64,000 bases of DNA from Trileptium ribeirensis (taxonomy: Eukaryota > Nematoda > Enoplea > Enoplida > Thoracostomopsidae), in contig JASANE010003495.1 of assembly GCA_030248225.1 (NCBI GenBank), forward strand, positions 1 through 64,000. Direction: 5' to 3'. How positions within the stretch are numbered: the stretch's first letter is position 1; each line of letters opens with the position of its first letter. Positions 1 through 10,969 of this stretch are shown in pieces. Made by a program: the position numbers and the translations under genes. The notes beneath the pieces were generated by a model. The model made no database searches. It was given only the letters and a program-made list of their open reading frames with translations, and was not told where the DNA came from.

Positions 1-2063
1 GCTATTTTCAAGGCATCAATTTTGCCATTCCTAAAAAGAGCCATTCCATGACGCAGCATGGTGTCTCATCTACCAAAGCTCAATCACCAATTTCGTTAGC
101 GCCAACATCGGAAAATCATTTTGAATTTCCGAACGTTGACAAGCTTCAAAAACAGTTTTCCGAAGACATTCAGGAAGGTGATGATGCGCAATGCGATCGC
201 AAACGCTTTTGCCTTAAACGTTTACGAGAATCGCCGCCAGCTATTTCTTTCAAAGATCCGCACCACCAAACAATCGACGGTAGTACAGAAGCTGGAAGGG
301 ATTGTAGTCCGCAGGCTCGTGAAAATCTGGCCTCTGGTGTTGATAAACAGGCTTCGCCAGCTTCAAACTGTAATAAACGTACGCGAACCGCTTTGCATCA
401 ACCTGAACAGGATTCACTGTCGACACAACCTTCTCCCTTGATTCGTATTACTACATCACCTGTCCATTCGCTACAATTTCGTCAAGTGATGCCATGTCGG
501 CTCCGTGTTCTATATGTTGGCACAACAGTAGAAGATTTAAGTACCGAGCTTGAAGATGTTATTCAAAAAGATCCCGATTTTCAACTCCGGTTTGACTTCG
601 AATGGAGCCGTGCTGTTCCTTATTGGGCTGAGTTACAAGGACTGCCATCGGACCAACCTCCGTTGTCTTCAACACAGTTACCGTTGCACAATAATCAGTG
701 TAGCGGTAACGTGATTCTGGTTAACCGCGATGGGACTGCTGACCGTCGAGTGTTGCACCAACACCATAGAACAACTCGCGTGTCACCAGTCGTAGGTGGG
801 ACTGTACATTACCTTCCTCAGGAGCAACATCAACGTTACCACCATTATAAGCACCATCAGGATGCCTTGGGGGGCATTGCTGTCCAAAACAGACGTATTG
901 TTTGTCAGCACCGTCACAGCCACCAGCAACGGAACGCTACCGTGGACCAAGCTTGTCGTCAGTACCTTCAGACTTCTGGACACAGCACTCCACCGACTTC
1001 CCGCGTATTTAGTTCAACAATCCTATCACCACCACCCGACGGCGATGATGATGATAATCGTGATCAGTCCCCGCCTATCCTAGACTACATCAACTCGGTT
1101 GTTGATAGCGATCGCAACCGTCGTAGCCACCACGAGCAGCGAAGTCGTGGCTCACTTGAGTGTGATGACGAGACAAATGAAGATATGAGCTTTAGTGACG
1201 GCGATGATCAGTATAATGATAACGACGAGCGTTTTCGGCGACAACAACTGCAGCAGCAACGAAGGTTGTTCATTACGCAAACATTGGACGATAGTGCCGA
1301 TGATGCTGATGACGATGACGATGACGACGACAATGGAGAAGAGGAAAATGACAGCAATGAAGACGATTCTTGTACGCTGCGTGCTGAAAGAGGTAATATA
1401 TCCTCAGCTGCTACTGAACGTGTCACAACCAAGAGTCAAGCGTTTCGAGTAATATCGACGCAGCAGAAACAAATGTTACAAGAATGGCATAAGGAACCGC
1501 GACAGCAGTTACGGGTGGAGTTACGCGTACACCCGTCGGTCACACTCGAGTCGTCTGAAGATGATGAAGAATACGAAGATGAAGACGATGAAGAAGACGA
1601 AAACGGTAGCAATGAGAATGAGCAGGAAAATGGTAATCGAGTTTCTGACGTTGTGGCGATGAGAACTGCGCTGCTACGAATGCAACAACATAAAAATAGT
1701 GAGGACGAAAACAGACGTATGTCGACAAAATCAAAACATGTAGAACTTAGCAAACAATTTCCAGTAGTTGACAAGGATGTGAATCTTTTGTCATATTCTT
1801 CGGAATGTGACGGTGCCACTGGTGCAAAAATGCTGCAATGTGGTAGCGAGTGTAAGCCAAGGATGCGGAGAACGTGTAGCTATGAGAGCATTCCTGGGTT
1901 GGACTCTGGCAAACGTTCCAGGATAATATGTGACTTCGTTGGTGACGACAGAGTACGCGCTGAATCCGACGAGACTACTGAGCCAGATTTAAAAGAACAT
2001 AACAACAGCAGCGTTACACCTAATAGGAACAATAATCATATGCACAGTCCAGACACCGATTAA
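1..2063 (+). CDS. 3' part of a gene for an acidic low-complexity protein, family unknown
   Basis: A 2-kb reading frame ends with TAA at 2061-2063. The first Met is at 48 (671 residues from there), but the frame stays open to the window edge (upstream residues read YFQGINFAIPKKSHS). The true start or an upstream exon is therefore probably outside; TTTCAAG near 6-12 could be an acceptor. From Met 48: basic clusters at residues 51-60 and 110-113 are possible nuclear signals; residues 148-198 look globular (hydrophobic LRVLYVG, then FDFEWSRAVPYW); 238-292 is His-rich; 330-440 and 502-530 contain long Asp/Glu runs, and 398-406 is Gln/Arg-rich. The length and the non-repetitive hydrophobic block argue for real coding. 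I do not recognise the family. A nuclear or chromatin role is inferred only from composition. Confidence 0.7.
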   Translation, partial: YFQGINFAIPKKSHSMTQHGVSSTKAQSPISLAPTSENHFEFPNVDKLQKQFSEDIQEGDDAQCDRKRFCLKRLRESPPAISFKDPHHQTIDGSTEAGRDCSPQARENLASGVDKQASPASNCNKRTRTALHQPEQDSLSTQPSPLIRITTSPVHSLQFRQVMPCRLRVLYVGTTVEDLSTELEDVIQKDPDFQLRFDFEWSRAVPYWAELQGLPSDQPPLSSTQLPLHNNQCSGNVILVNRDGTADRRVLHQHHRTTRVSPVVGGTVHYLPQEQHQRYHHYKHHQDALGGIAVQNRRIVCQHRHSHQQRNATVDQACRQYLQTSGHSTPPTSRVFSSTILSPPPDGDDDDNRDQSPPILDYINSVVDSDRNRRSHHEQRSRGSLECDDETNEDMSFSDGDDQYNDNDERFRRQQLQQQRRLFITQTLDDSADDADDDDDDDDNGEEENDSNEDDSCTLRAERGNISSAATERVTTKSQAFRVISTQQKQMLQEWHKEPRQQLRVELRVHPSVTLESSEDDEEYEDEDDEEDENGSNENEQENGNRVSDVVAMRTALLRMQQHKNSEDENRRMSTKSKHVELSKQFPVVDKDVNLLSYSSECDGATGAKMLQCGSECKPRMRRTCSYESIPGLDSGKRSRIICDFVGDDRVRAESDETTEPDLKEHNNSSVTPNRNNNHMHSPDTD

Positions 2064-2528
2064 ATTGTCTAATGGAACTATAAGACTGTGCTCGGATTGT
2101 ACCCGATCTGATTTGTGGTCATGTTGCATCCGATCCGATTCGACATATTCTGCAGTGACAGAATTAAGTACCCAAAAATCGAACACAAACTAAGCCGAGC
2201 GCTATAACAAACGATCGATTTTCGCTTAAACGAAATTCGTTAAACGCAAACTAACATTTTTTATCAAGCTAAATTAAAATATCATTTTTATTACATTTCT
2301 AACGTAAGCGAAGTTCGATAAATTAATTGCAAACGATCGATTTTCGTTTTAACGGAAACAATCGAAATCAACTAAACTTCTTCCGAGTTTTGAGTACTTA
2401 ATTCTGATTGTAACGTACGCATACCGTATATACTGTGTGTGTATTATGTAGTTTTCACTCCTCGTCATCCGATTTTGTTCCGACAAAACTGTACATGTTG
2501 TATCGGATCAGATCAAATCGGGCGCAAT
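2064..2528. other. 3' flank of the acidic-protein gene
   Basis: AT-rich sequence following the stop codon, presumably 3'UTR and flank. It holds an ATTAAA variant of the polyadenylation signal near 2271 but no AATAAA. The phrase AAACGATCGATTTTCG recurs (around 2210 and 2332), suggesting a small old repeat. No gene is seen. Confidence 0.4.
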
Positions 2529-2536
2529 GTGGACAC

Positions 2537-5500
2537 TAGTGGTGGGCAAGAATATCCGAATACTATTTCATATCCGGATATTATCTGCGACGTCGACATA
2601 TTCCGGATACCCTAACATTGCATTTCGTGACCAGGTACAAAATGTTACTAGCAACGAACGGCAAAACCTTGACTCTAGAATGCCGAAATGACACTGTGGA
2701 CATGTCTTAATGTGACCGTGATGTTACAGGTTTTTGTCGTTATATATATTTTGGCTTTGGGCAGTCAATTTTATTGTATACGAACACTACTTGATCGTCT
2801 CGGAATTGTTGCTGGTAGGTATTTGGTAGCAGGGAACCTCCCTACGTTGAGCATACTTATTTCTAGATGCCTGTTCGTTGTCAAAAAAGTTGCTAGTTCG
2901 TAAGTCAGGAGTCGCCAATAGATGTGTCGGTCTACCGTCGGCAGGGTTATTTTTCGCGAAGTTTACGCTACTTTTCTAAGGTAGGTGTGGTTTTCCCTCA
3001 GGTATATGGAAAGTAGTCAGGCTTGGATAAATGTGTCAACGTTCTCTGTATATGTCCTTGATGATATCCAGTGTGCTTCTTTGAAGCAATCGTAACGGTT
3101 TTGCCTTTAAAACAAGCACAACCGAGCTGGTCGACCATGACAATTTTGATAACTTATCCGAAGACTTAACATTTAAGGTTGTTGTTTTTAGGGTTAACGA
3201 TTAAGCAAGAAGCTAAGGAAGGCTAAGGTTACTATAACAACGGCGTTTGATCACAGAAACTAAACTATGTATCGCATATAATTAAGCAGCACTTGTCTAC
3301 ATAGGGCAATATTTATTGTGTTTTTTATAGAACATTTTAGTGAACCTCCTCGTGCGCCAAAGTGACAGCAGCAGGGCCATGGGTAGAAAAACTCTAATGG
3401 TATGAGTCTAAACTTGCGAATGTTTGATTTGAGTCGAGTTATAACAAAAAACTGATCGAAATTCAGCATTTTTCGGACTTGCACTCTTTTGAGAGTTGTT
3501 GATTTTTGTTTCTTTTATTTTTGGTTAAATTGTGGATTATGCGTATTTCTGAAACAACCTTTTGTATTTCAGGCTGTAATTTAAAATAGTTTTTTTAAAG
3601 AAAACCCTGCATTGCACGTGTCACAGCAAGTATCTGCTCATGATATCTATCCCAATATGGCCTGTCTTGTTTTATTTAACCGCGCTAATCATAGTTTGGC
3701 CGCTTTAACCCGTTGTTTCATGCATTAATCTGCTTTTCGGCTATCATTGAACAAACTTTTGCCGGACTCGAGCCGTTTCCGTTAGAGGTGGGCTTGCCAA
3801 CCGTTTAGCTACTTATGACGACGCTGTTGCGCGGATCCTCGATACTTCTCACAACGCGAGTGATTAGCAATACGCAACCAAACTTATGCTACGATACGAA
3901 CTAAGCTAATGCACTCAGATGTATTGTATTAAGTTGCACACAACAACTACATGCGTCAAAGAGTTAAAAGAATTATGTGCTTTGTGTGAACATCTACCAT
4001 GTAATATATATGTTCCAAAATCTGTCACGAGATGTTTTGAGGAACATGTCGTAGCTTGAACAAATAAGTTTTACCTATATCTTGAGAGCTCAGGGATTAG
4101 ATTTTTAAAATGATACCCTGTCACGCTGCGATTTTCCAGAAAAAATTCAAAGAAACAACTTCAGATGCCACAAACTTCCACTTTCTATCTGGAATTAGGT
4201 ATTTAGCCCCTGCTGTTTGAACTTAACTTGTACGATGGTAACTTTTACCAATCCCGCTTCTCTGGTTTACAGTTAGGTTCTAGCGAGTCCCTTGCAACCC
4301 AACGAGGTCCGTAAGATACCAAAAATATCCGAAATTTCCACTTTATACTGAATAAGTTTCACTTTGTGTATGCGTGCGTGAAAATGCGGGAAATTGGTTT
4401 TCGCTGCTTGAAATAATTGATCTTCAAATAGAGTAATGTGGACATAGCTGCCGATTTGATTGCATATTTGGTATAATTTTCCAAAATTACTAAAATAACA
4501 TGGAGTCAGTTTTCCGATCTAACATAGTGTGAGACATGTGTCTGGTACCATTTGCTAATGTCATGTACGATAAAACGATTTCTTGTCCCCGAAACCGATA
4601 CAACAACTGTATATTATTAAAAAAATTATACCAGTATTGTTATCATGAAGCGTCTGTTGTTTTAGTTCACAGTTTTAGGCTTAAATTTGAATATTATTGT
4701 GACTTTCAAAATTAAGCCTAGTCGTAATAATATTCGTTACTTGACGTCTAGAAGTCACTTTCTCGTCAAAAAATGATTTCGTCGCACTATACTAGTCGTA
4801 GGCTAGCTGGTAGTTCATTTGGCCAGACGATAAGTACAAAGCTCGTTGCACCGTGTGTAAAGCTGAATTGTATGATGGTTCAAAGCAACAAAGTTCAATG
4901 AAGGGGAAGCCACGAAAACACGGCAAGGATAGCTGGGATACAACAGCGCAAGATTTTAACGCAAACCAAGTTAATTTTTTTGTTTTTGGTGACTATCAGG
5001 TATAGCACTTGTAAGTCACCGAATAATGTTATTTTATTGGATGTTGACTGTAGTGAGTGCAACAAGCGTAGCGAAGAATTCGTACTGGTCAGGGTGATAA
5101 ATTTCGACTTATGTCCGTTTTAGGTTTTTTGGGTGACATGCATAACTCAACTTCTGCTGTGGCGACAATTAGCTCATTCGAAATTTGAAATCTCTATTTG
5201 TACCCTTTCGTTAGAAGTGCAAAAGAATTCAAGATCTTTCGGACGCAAAAGTGGGTCAAATGGGCTCGGGTTGGGTCAAAATGGGGTCCGCAAAACACGT
5301 TATATTGTATCTGAACACCTGGTCTAATTTAGGCTGATGCTGTGGGACAGCAAAGCTGTACAAGGCTGTCGTGGTATGCTACATGCTCTTCTAGCATGCA
5401 CTGTCTTTGTCAAAATTGGATTTTCACTGGACCCATGGCACCTAAAATCTAACGTAATCGTAAAATAGCTGCATATTTCTCCGCAATCGCTTGAGCTATA

Positions 5501-6199
5501 TGGGTTCTATAGCTCTCATTTTATAGGACAGTTCTATATAGCTGCGCACAGTGCGCTGCAGAAATTATTTACGCTACACGGTAGGGTCAAAATTAGGTTC
5601 TCAAGGGTTCCATTTGATCCAAGATACACATAAACAGCAATGTATCCGCAACCGGTCTAAGTTATATAGGAGCTATTGGCAGCATTTTATCCTCGTTGCA
5701 TCTCGTCAACGATTAAAGTAGCATGGCTAATGTTTGGTTCATTTTGTAAGGTGATGATAAACATAGCTTTGCACCTCTCTCGAAATAACATGATGAACAC
5801 CCACCATGGCGATTAGACAAACTACAAGTGTTGATGCCGGAAACTGCCTTGGAAATGGACGTATTGACTTAAGAGATATGGGAAATCAGCCAGATCGCGC
5901 CATCCTGTAAATTAATGTAACTATAACATGAAATTGTGTTCACTTTATATTAACTTTAAATTTATTCAGCAAATATTGGCGCAAAAACGCCTTATCAAAA
6001 GAACAATGTTTGTTTATGTCTCAAATCCATAATACATATGTAACTGTATACATATGTATATAATAGTGATTGGCAAAGTCTGGTATAAGCTTTTTAAATA
6101 AAAGTTGGGGATTTTATGATATGGATGTCCATATCCGGATTATCCGATGTATCCCATAAGTTTATCCGGATCCTGTAACCATATCCTTTCCCATCACAA
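2537..6199. mobile_element. hAT-like DNA transposon, 3.66 kb, degenerate
   Basis: The left end reads TAGTGGTGGGCAAG and the right end CTTTCCCATCACAA, imperfect inverted repeats of the CAGTGGTGGGCAA type common in hAT elements. They are flanked by near-matching 8-bp duplications, GTGGACAC (2529-2536) and GTGAACAC (6200-6207). Just inside both ends are clusters of ATATCCGGAT-like motifs (2547-2612 and 6121-6185). No intact transposase frame remains. The only coding trace is a Cys-x2-Cys fragment at about 4828-4930. What is seen: ends, flanks, subterminal motifs. What is inferred: hAT membership. Confidence 0.65.
4828..4930 (+). pseudogene. Possible zinc-finger (BED-like) relic of a hAT transposase
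   Basis: One frame reads DDKYKARCTVCKAELYDGSK and then a Lys-rich segment ending KHGKDS. This resembles the first half of a BED-type finger (C-x2-C followed by basic residues and His) as found at the N-terminus of hAT transposases. It lies inside the hAT-like element and has no extended frame on either side. It is short, and the second metal ligand pair is incomplete, so this is a suggestion only. Confidence 0.3.
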
Positions 6200-7126
6200 G
6201 TGAACACATCCTTTATAATGTACGAATAGCTCATAACTGTGTCTAGATAGCTCTTCAGTCAGTTAGCAGTAATATTGATGTTGTTAAAAACACTGTGTGT
6301 ATATATTTCATCGGTTCAGTTTAATGTCAAGCTGGTAAACGATTTAACGGATTATTGAACATTATTGGTATAAGTTTATAGTTGCACATTTTTTCTGCTT
6401 CGTCTTCCTATGTTGCAGTAATTTTGTTGGTTCCAAAATTCGTCTAACCACGGATAAACTACTGTTCGCTATGACTGCTTTGCGCTTATAGGAAAATTAT
6501 GTCTGCCAGTATAGAATATTTTGTTGTTTATTCACATTTTGATCTAAAGCAACTTTTCTTTTTATTACAAAGGTACAGAAGCATTTTCATTCAACTGGCG
6601 GTCTGCGCCAACTCCCTTCATCGTAAGTCTGTGGACCGATTACATTACGCTCTTACCACAAACTTGAAAAATTGTCAAGATTTACTTCTCTTCGGGACAG
6701 GTTTTATCTAGCTTAACTTAAAAGGTACCATTTTAACCTTCTGCAGCGTCCCGTCTCTGAATCAATACAGTCATTGTTTCTATTGCAATAACATCGGTTC
6801 CTTTAGTGGCATAAACATCCTTGTAAACCTAAAAATTTAAATGTTTGAAGTCCAGTTTCTAATATGCACAGGAAACTTGGAAAATGTCCACCAATTTGCT
6901 CATGTAAAGCCTTCCAACCAACTACATTTTTTCTGCTTCATTTACAAATCACATTATATGTTGACAGATCAGTTAACTAAATTTCACGATCATTAGTGTT
7001 ATTAACATTATGTTGTAGCTAATTTGGCCTCTGCGAATGCGAAAGGTCAGTTACATTATATTGTGATCACGTGGTTGAAGCAAAAATATCCGCATTGTGT
7101 TTTTACGATACGTAGGTCCATAAAAT

Positions 7127-7330
7127 GCGCGTTGTTGGTAAGGTAATAATGGGATTTCAGCAGCTATATTATGTCTAATACCGGAAGAAGATTAATATTT
7201 ACCCGTATTTGTGTTATTTACATTACTAATGTGCATAAAACGTTGTATGTGCGCGTTGTTGGTGCGGTATTAATGACATGTCAACAGCAATGTTATGTCT
7301 TATGCCGAAAGAAGATGATAGCTGTATTAT
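7127..7330. repeat. Diverged tandem duplication, about 124 bp
   Basis: GCGCGTTGTTGGT occurs at 7127 and 7251, and each copy continues with a similar segment containing TTATGTCT and CCGRAAGAAGAT. Two diverged tandem copies with no coding content. Confidence 0.6.
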
Positions 7331-7563
7331 TCATTCCGCGTTGACTATATGTATCTTTTTTTACAATGGTTTTTGTCATTTGTCCATAATTTGGATCCAG
7401 AAAATAAATGAACCATAATATAATTTTACCTAGTGAAGTAAAGGGCTTTGAAGGAAAACAAAGTTGATTATGCGAGCCTTCAACGGATCTGCCATTTTAT
7501 ATGGAGCTGTGGGATTATAGTTCCTAAAGAGTATTGTACTTTCCCAATTTCAGAAAAGTCATG

Positions 7564-7581
7564 TATATATATATATATATA
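7564..7581. repeat. (TA)n microsatellite
   Basis: Uninterrupted TA dinucleotide run. Similar but shorter TA-rich stretches occur near 9998-10020 and 8789-8799. Confidence 0.85.
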
Positions 7582-7794
7582 CATTGTCACTGTCACAGTT
7601 TTGTCTGAGACAGTGGAATACTAAACGCCATAGCTAAAGCACTATGAAAATATATGAGTTATTCTTTCGCAAATCTGTTGGTTTGGTACAAAAATGACCC
7701 GTTCTAATTTTAGCTAAAGACACGGCGGGAGTCGAGTTAATAACCGTTTAATTCTTATATTGACACATTTGTCAGCGCGTGCATTGCAATGCGA

Positions 7795-7925
7795 TGCACT
7801 AAGCTAGTTTGTCGTGCAGTGTGCGCTATTCGCTCGCTTTGTGAACTTTCTTAAGAAACCGAGCAAAGCTCCCAGATAACGTAGTGGCAAGCGTACGATG
7901 CTCGCATCAAAACAATCCAGGGGTA
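7795..7925 (+). mobile_element. tRNA-derived SINE copy
   Basis: The head TTCTTAAGAAACCGAGCAAA is followed by AACGTAGTGGCAAGCGTAC, which resembles a pol III A box. The same head and an A-box-like block recur near 14.5 kb (AGCGTAGTGGCTAGTGTAC) and, inverted, at 10.7 kb. The B-box part is degenerate here (CAATCCAGGGG). Membership in the SINE family is inferred from the shared head and A-box region. Confidence 0.45.
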
Positions 7926-9199
7926 AAGGTTTGCTAAAGGCAGTACGTAAGGCACACTAGTTTAAGAATGAACGGGTTACAATATATATTGCGCTACCTA
8001 AATCAGTTGAGCCAATTTATGAGGGAAAAGTGCATTTTAAAGCATATTTAAAAATGGTTTCTTCACAATCACCATTGCTACCGTATCATTTTAAACTTTT
8101 GCTTTATTTTTAAAGTATTGTAACCCGTTAACCCAACCCTTATATGTGGCGTTTTTTGGTTGTCCCTAGCTAAATAGAATTTATTGTATGGATTTAGCAC
8201 TGGTTTTCTTATTCAAATAAAGGCAAGTATCCAGAAATTTAGTTTTTTCATCAGGAGACGCGTCATTTGCTGCTCTATGAGCATAAATAATGGTTTAAGC
8301 TGTATTTTGACGCTTTGCCTTCATCACAATTTGACTGAAACGGTATATATGTATGATTAGGCAGTACGTAGCCAGGACTTCGAAAATGTCTCCCACTGAC
8401 GTCGGTGAAAAGACGGTCCGATGTGAGATCCAACAATTATTTTTTACATTCACAGATGCCTACTAAAGTATAACTACTCGAGAGACTTTCAGCAAAATCC
8501 GTCTGTGTATATGAATTGAATTTTAGATATAATTTCCTTAGCTTCAGATTGCATTTATGAAGTAATTTTCTCTTTCTTTCTGGCCAAAAAGGGGTCTAGA
8601 TCCCCTTGTCTATGTGTTACCCGGCGAAGGCCGGCCAGCACCGAATGGGCTAATCGTTTCGTTGTTTAAATTGCGGGCGTCAAACCTGTGTGGCTAATCA
8701 TTGGCGTAGTCTTACTTCTGTTTAAGAGCTTCGGTGTATGAATATAAGTAGTATATTGTACGAACGCATTGTTGTTCTTTGTGCTTATTATATATATATC
8801 TACTTCCTGAAAATCTGGCTTTCTGTTTTATCAAAGCTGGCTTTCAGATTTAGGTCCAGTGGTGGTGGGGTGAGAAAGAAGCATTTTGGTGAGTAGCAGA
8901 ACCCGATATAAAAGCGGTCGCATAACTTAGGGTTCATTGAAAATGGCCACATAATGTGTTATATGCGTTAGGTACAATTATGGCGATATACCTAATATGT
9001 TGTGACTGTTACGCTTCAAGCGTTGTAATTTTTTTAATGTCATTTTTATTTTATATATGTATAAGCTGTATAGCTGGTTTTTCACTGTACTAATAAACTG
9101 AAACAGTCAACTTTATATTTCTGCAGAATTGCATACCCGTCCATTATCCATATCCTGTATTGGCTATTTTAATAGACACTTTTGCATCAGTGAACTTAA

Positions 9200-9745
9200 G
9201 CGGCGCCCCCTACCATCCCCTTTTGACACTATGTACAAAACTCTGTTAGCGAACAAAAAGTTGTTTGCAATAGCGAATACAAATTTAAAAATTTCCGTTT
9301 GCGAACGCAAAGCGACTGATTACAAAGCAGTGTAATTTCTGTACGCTAACACAATGCATCTATTTGCTTTTTGGCCACAAATTCGTTTCACAACGCACAA
9401 TGGGGCAACTAGCATTCCACATTTTTTCGTTGCGCTAACACATTTCGTTTTATTATTGATAATACGTGTAGTTCACGAACTTAATATGTGATGTGCAGGT
9501 TTTAAAATATTAAACGGGGAATTTTCATTCGATAACAAGATAAAAATTTTCCAGTTCAAATGCCAAACGGTCATAAATCTGTTATTTAATGTTTTTGAAG
9601 TAACTGTTAATAGGGTAACTTTTTATGTTGACGTTTTGGACGCGTTGCCCAATACTCCAATTTTATGGTCTCTATTATGTCGACGGATGGCTGGTACACC
9701 GAACAAGCGATCGCTAATGACAAAAGGGGATGGTAGGACGCGCAC
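9200..9745. mobile_element. TIR element (MITE), about 545 bp
   Basis: The segment CCTACCATCCCCTTTTG at about 9210-9226 is matched in reverse complement by CAAAAGGGGATGGTAGG at about 9721-9737. The two are flanked on the outer side by GC-rich CGCC/ACGCG. The AT-rich interior contains TTAGCGAAC/TTTGCGAAC motifs and no coding frame. The target duplication is unclear, so no superfamily is given. Confidence 0.5.
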
Positions 9746-10576
9746 CATAAGTTTCATGCATATGATGAGTGGTAGAAATAGGATATATACTTTGCAATTA
9801 TATATGTATATCGTTTGGGTACGTGTGCATAAACCAGTGAAACGTATATAGGGTATTGTGCCCAAATTTATTTTTACTATTTTTGTGATTGTAAAATTTC
9901 CGCGAAAACGTATAGCAAAACACATCACCTTAAACACTTACCTCGAGGCGCCTCCGTGGTAAAATATGTTTACATACATATTTCTGTAACAGATTACATA
10001 TATATATATGTATATATAGTGTACATATGTATAATAAATGTACCTATTTGAATGCCAAATTCTTTCCTAACGATTTTAAGACTTAAAATTTCCAAGAAAA
10101 TATATATACATAGTAAGTAATGTCATTTCTGATTTGTGGAAATATATATATCTTAGCTAAAAAGATGCAGAAGCGTTACATAGTTATAATTCAGCTAAGC
10201 ACGTCTATACTGATATCTTTTCCAAAGAAATGACTTGCTGTATCCATCTTCATTTTAGTTTGGACTATATATTTAGCCGGGACCTAACGACCATTTTACT
10301 GAAAACATTTTCAGTAGGTATACACGAACCGCATTGTGTACTGCCCATTCTATACTTTGTGCAAAATTATTTGTCTAATGGATTCTGTTTCGTTGTTAAT
10401 TCTTCTAGTAAAATTGTTTTTTATTTGTTAAAGGGCGACAGGATTTCCTTTAGAAACGGAAATTTCCATTCATACTTTTTCAATGCCGGAGGTTTCTAGT
10501 TATTTCCGTAGGTGGCTTATTGTCATGGTTTCAAAATCTATAGGCCTTAACTCTTTCATGCCCGAATTAATTTGTG

Positions 10577-10700
10577 TATCGTGCAACGTTTGACAAACTC
10601 AAGCCTGCGCCATGGATCGAACCCGAAACGTACGGGTGAAACTTGTGTACGCAAACCACTGAGCTATCTGACAGCTGTTGCTCGGTTCCTTAAGGAACCA
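10577..10700 (-). repeat. tRNA-like (pol III promoter) unit 1 inside the piggyBac-type MITE
   Basis: On the minus strand, TAGCTCAGTGG (10656-10666) matches the A box and GGGTTCGATCC (10614-10624) matches the B box of a tRNA gene. The A-to-B spacing is suitable. Upstream on that strand is TTCCTTAAGGAACCGAGCAA, the head shared with the SINEs at 7.8 and 14.5 kb. The acceptor stem does not pair convincingly, so this is a SINE-like derivative, not a working tRNA gene. Confidence 0.6.
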
Positions 10701-10726
10701 CACATTCATGCCCGAATTAATTTGTG

Positions 10727-10850
10727 TATCGTGCAACGTTTAACAAACTCAAGCCTGCGCCATGGATCGAACCCGAAACGTACGGGCGAAACTTGTGTAC
10801 GCAAACCACTGAGCTATCTGAGAGCTGTTGCTCGGTTCCTTACGGAACCA
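10727..10850 (-). repeat. tRNA-like (pol III promoter) unit 2 inside the piggyBac-type MITE
   Basis: Near-identical to the preceding unit, offset by 150 bp. The A box lies at 10806-10816 and the B box at 10764-10774 on the minus strand. The few differences from unit 1 (for example GGGCG for GGGTG, and a change in the TTAAGG head) show the duplication is fairly young. Confidence 0.6.
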
Positions 10851-10969
10851 CACAATGCGAGCGAATAACAACGCACGTTCAAACGTACGATACACGACAA
10901 ACTCAGTAAACACAACGAGTCGCAATGTGCGTTGGGTCCATTTGGACCTTACGGGCATGAGAGGATTAA

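Larger units (their letters stand above)
10551..10965. mobile_element. piggyBac-type MITE with TTAA flanks
   Basis: TTAA at 10547-10550 and 10966-10969 bracket imperfect inverted ends: CTCTTTCATGCCCG on the left and CGGGCATGAGAGGA on the right. TTAA duplication with a CCCTTTNNTGCCC-like end is the hallmark of piggyBac-group elements. There is no transposase. The interior is two 150-bp tandem units (CATGCCCG starts at 10557 and 10707), each carrying a tRNA-like promoter on the minus strand, followed by a unique right part. Confidence 0.7.

Noticed and set aside
10577..10850. Functional tRNA genes
   Set aside because: A and B boxes are good, but no acceptor stem or anticodon arm pairs properly and the copy is tandem with SINE-like flanks.
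10572..10958. Overlapping frames of 60-98 residues
   Set aside because: They lie wholly inside the piggyBac-type MITE and duplicate with its 150-bp units.
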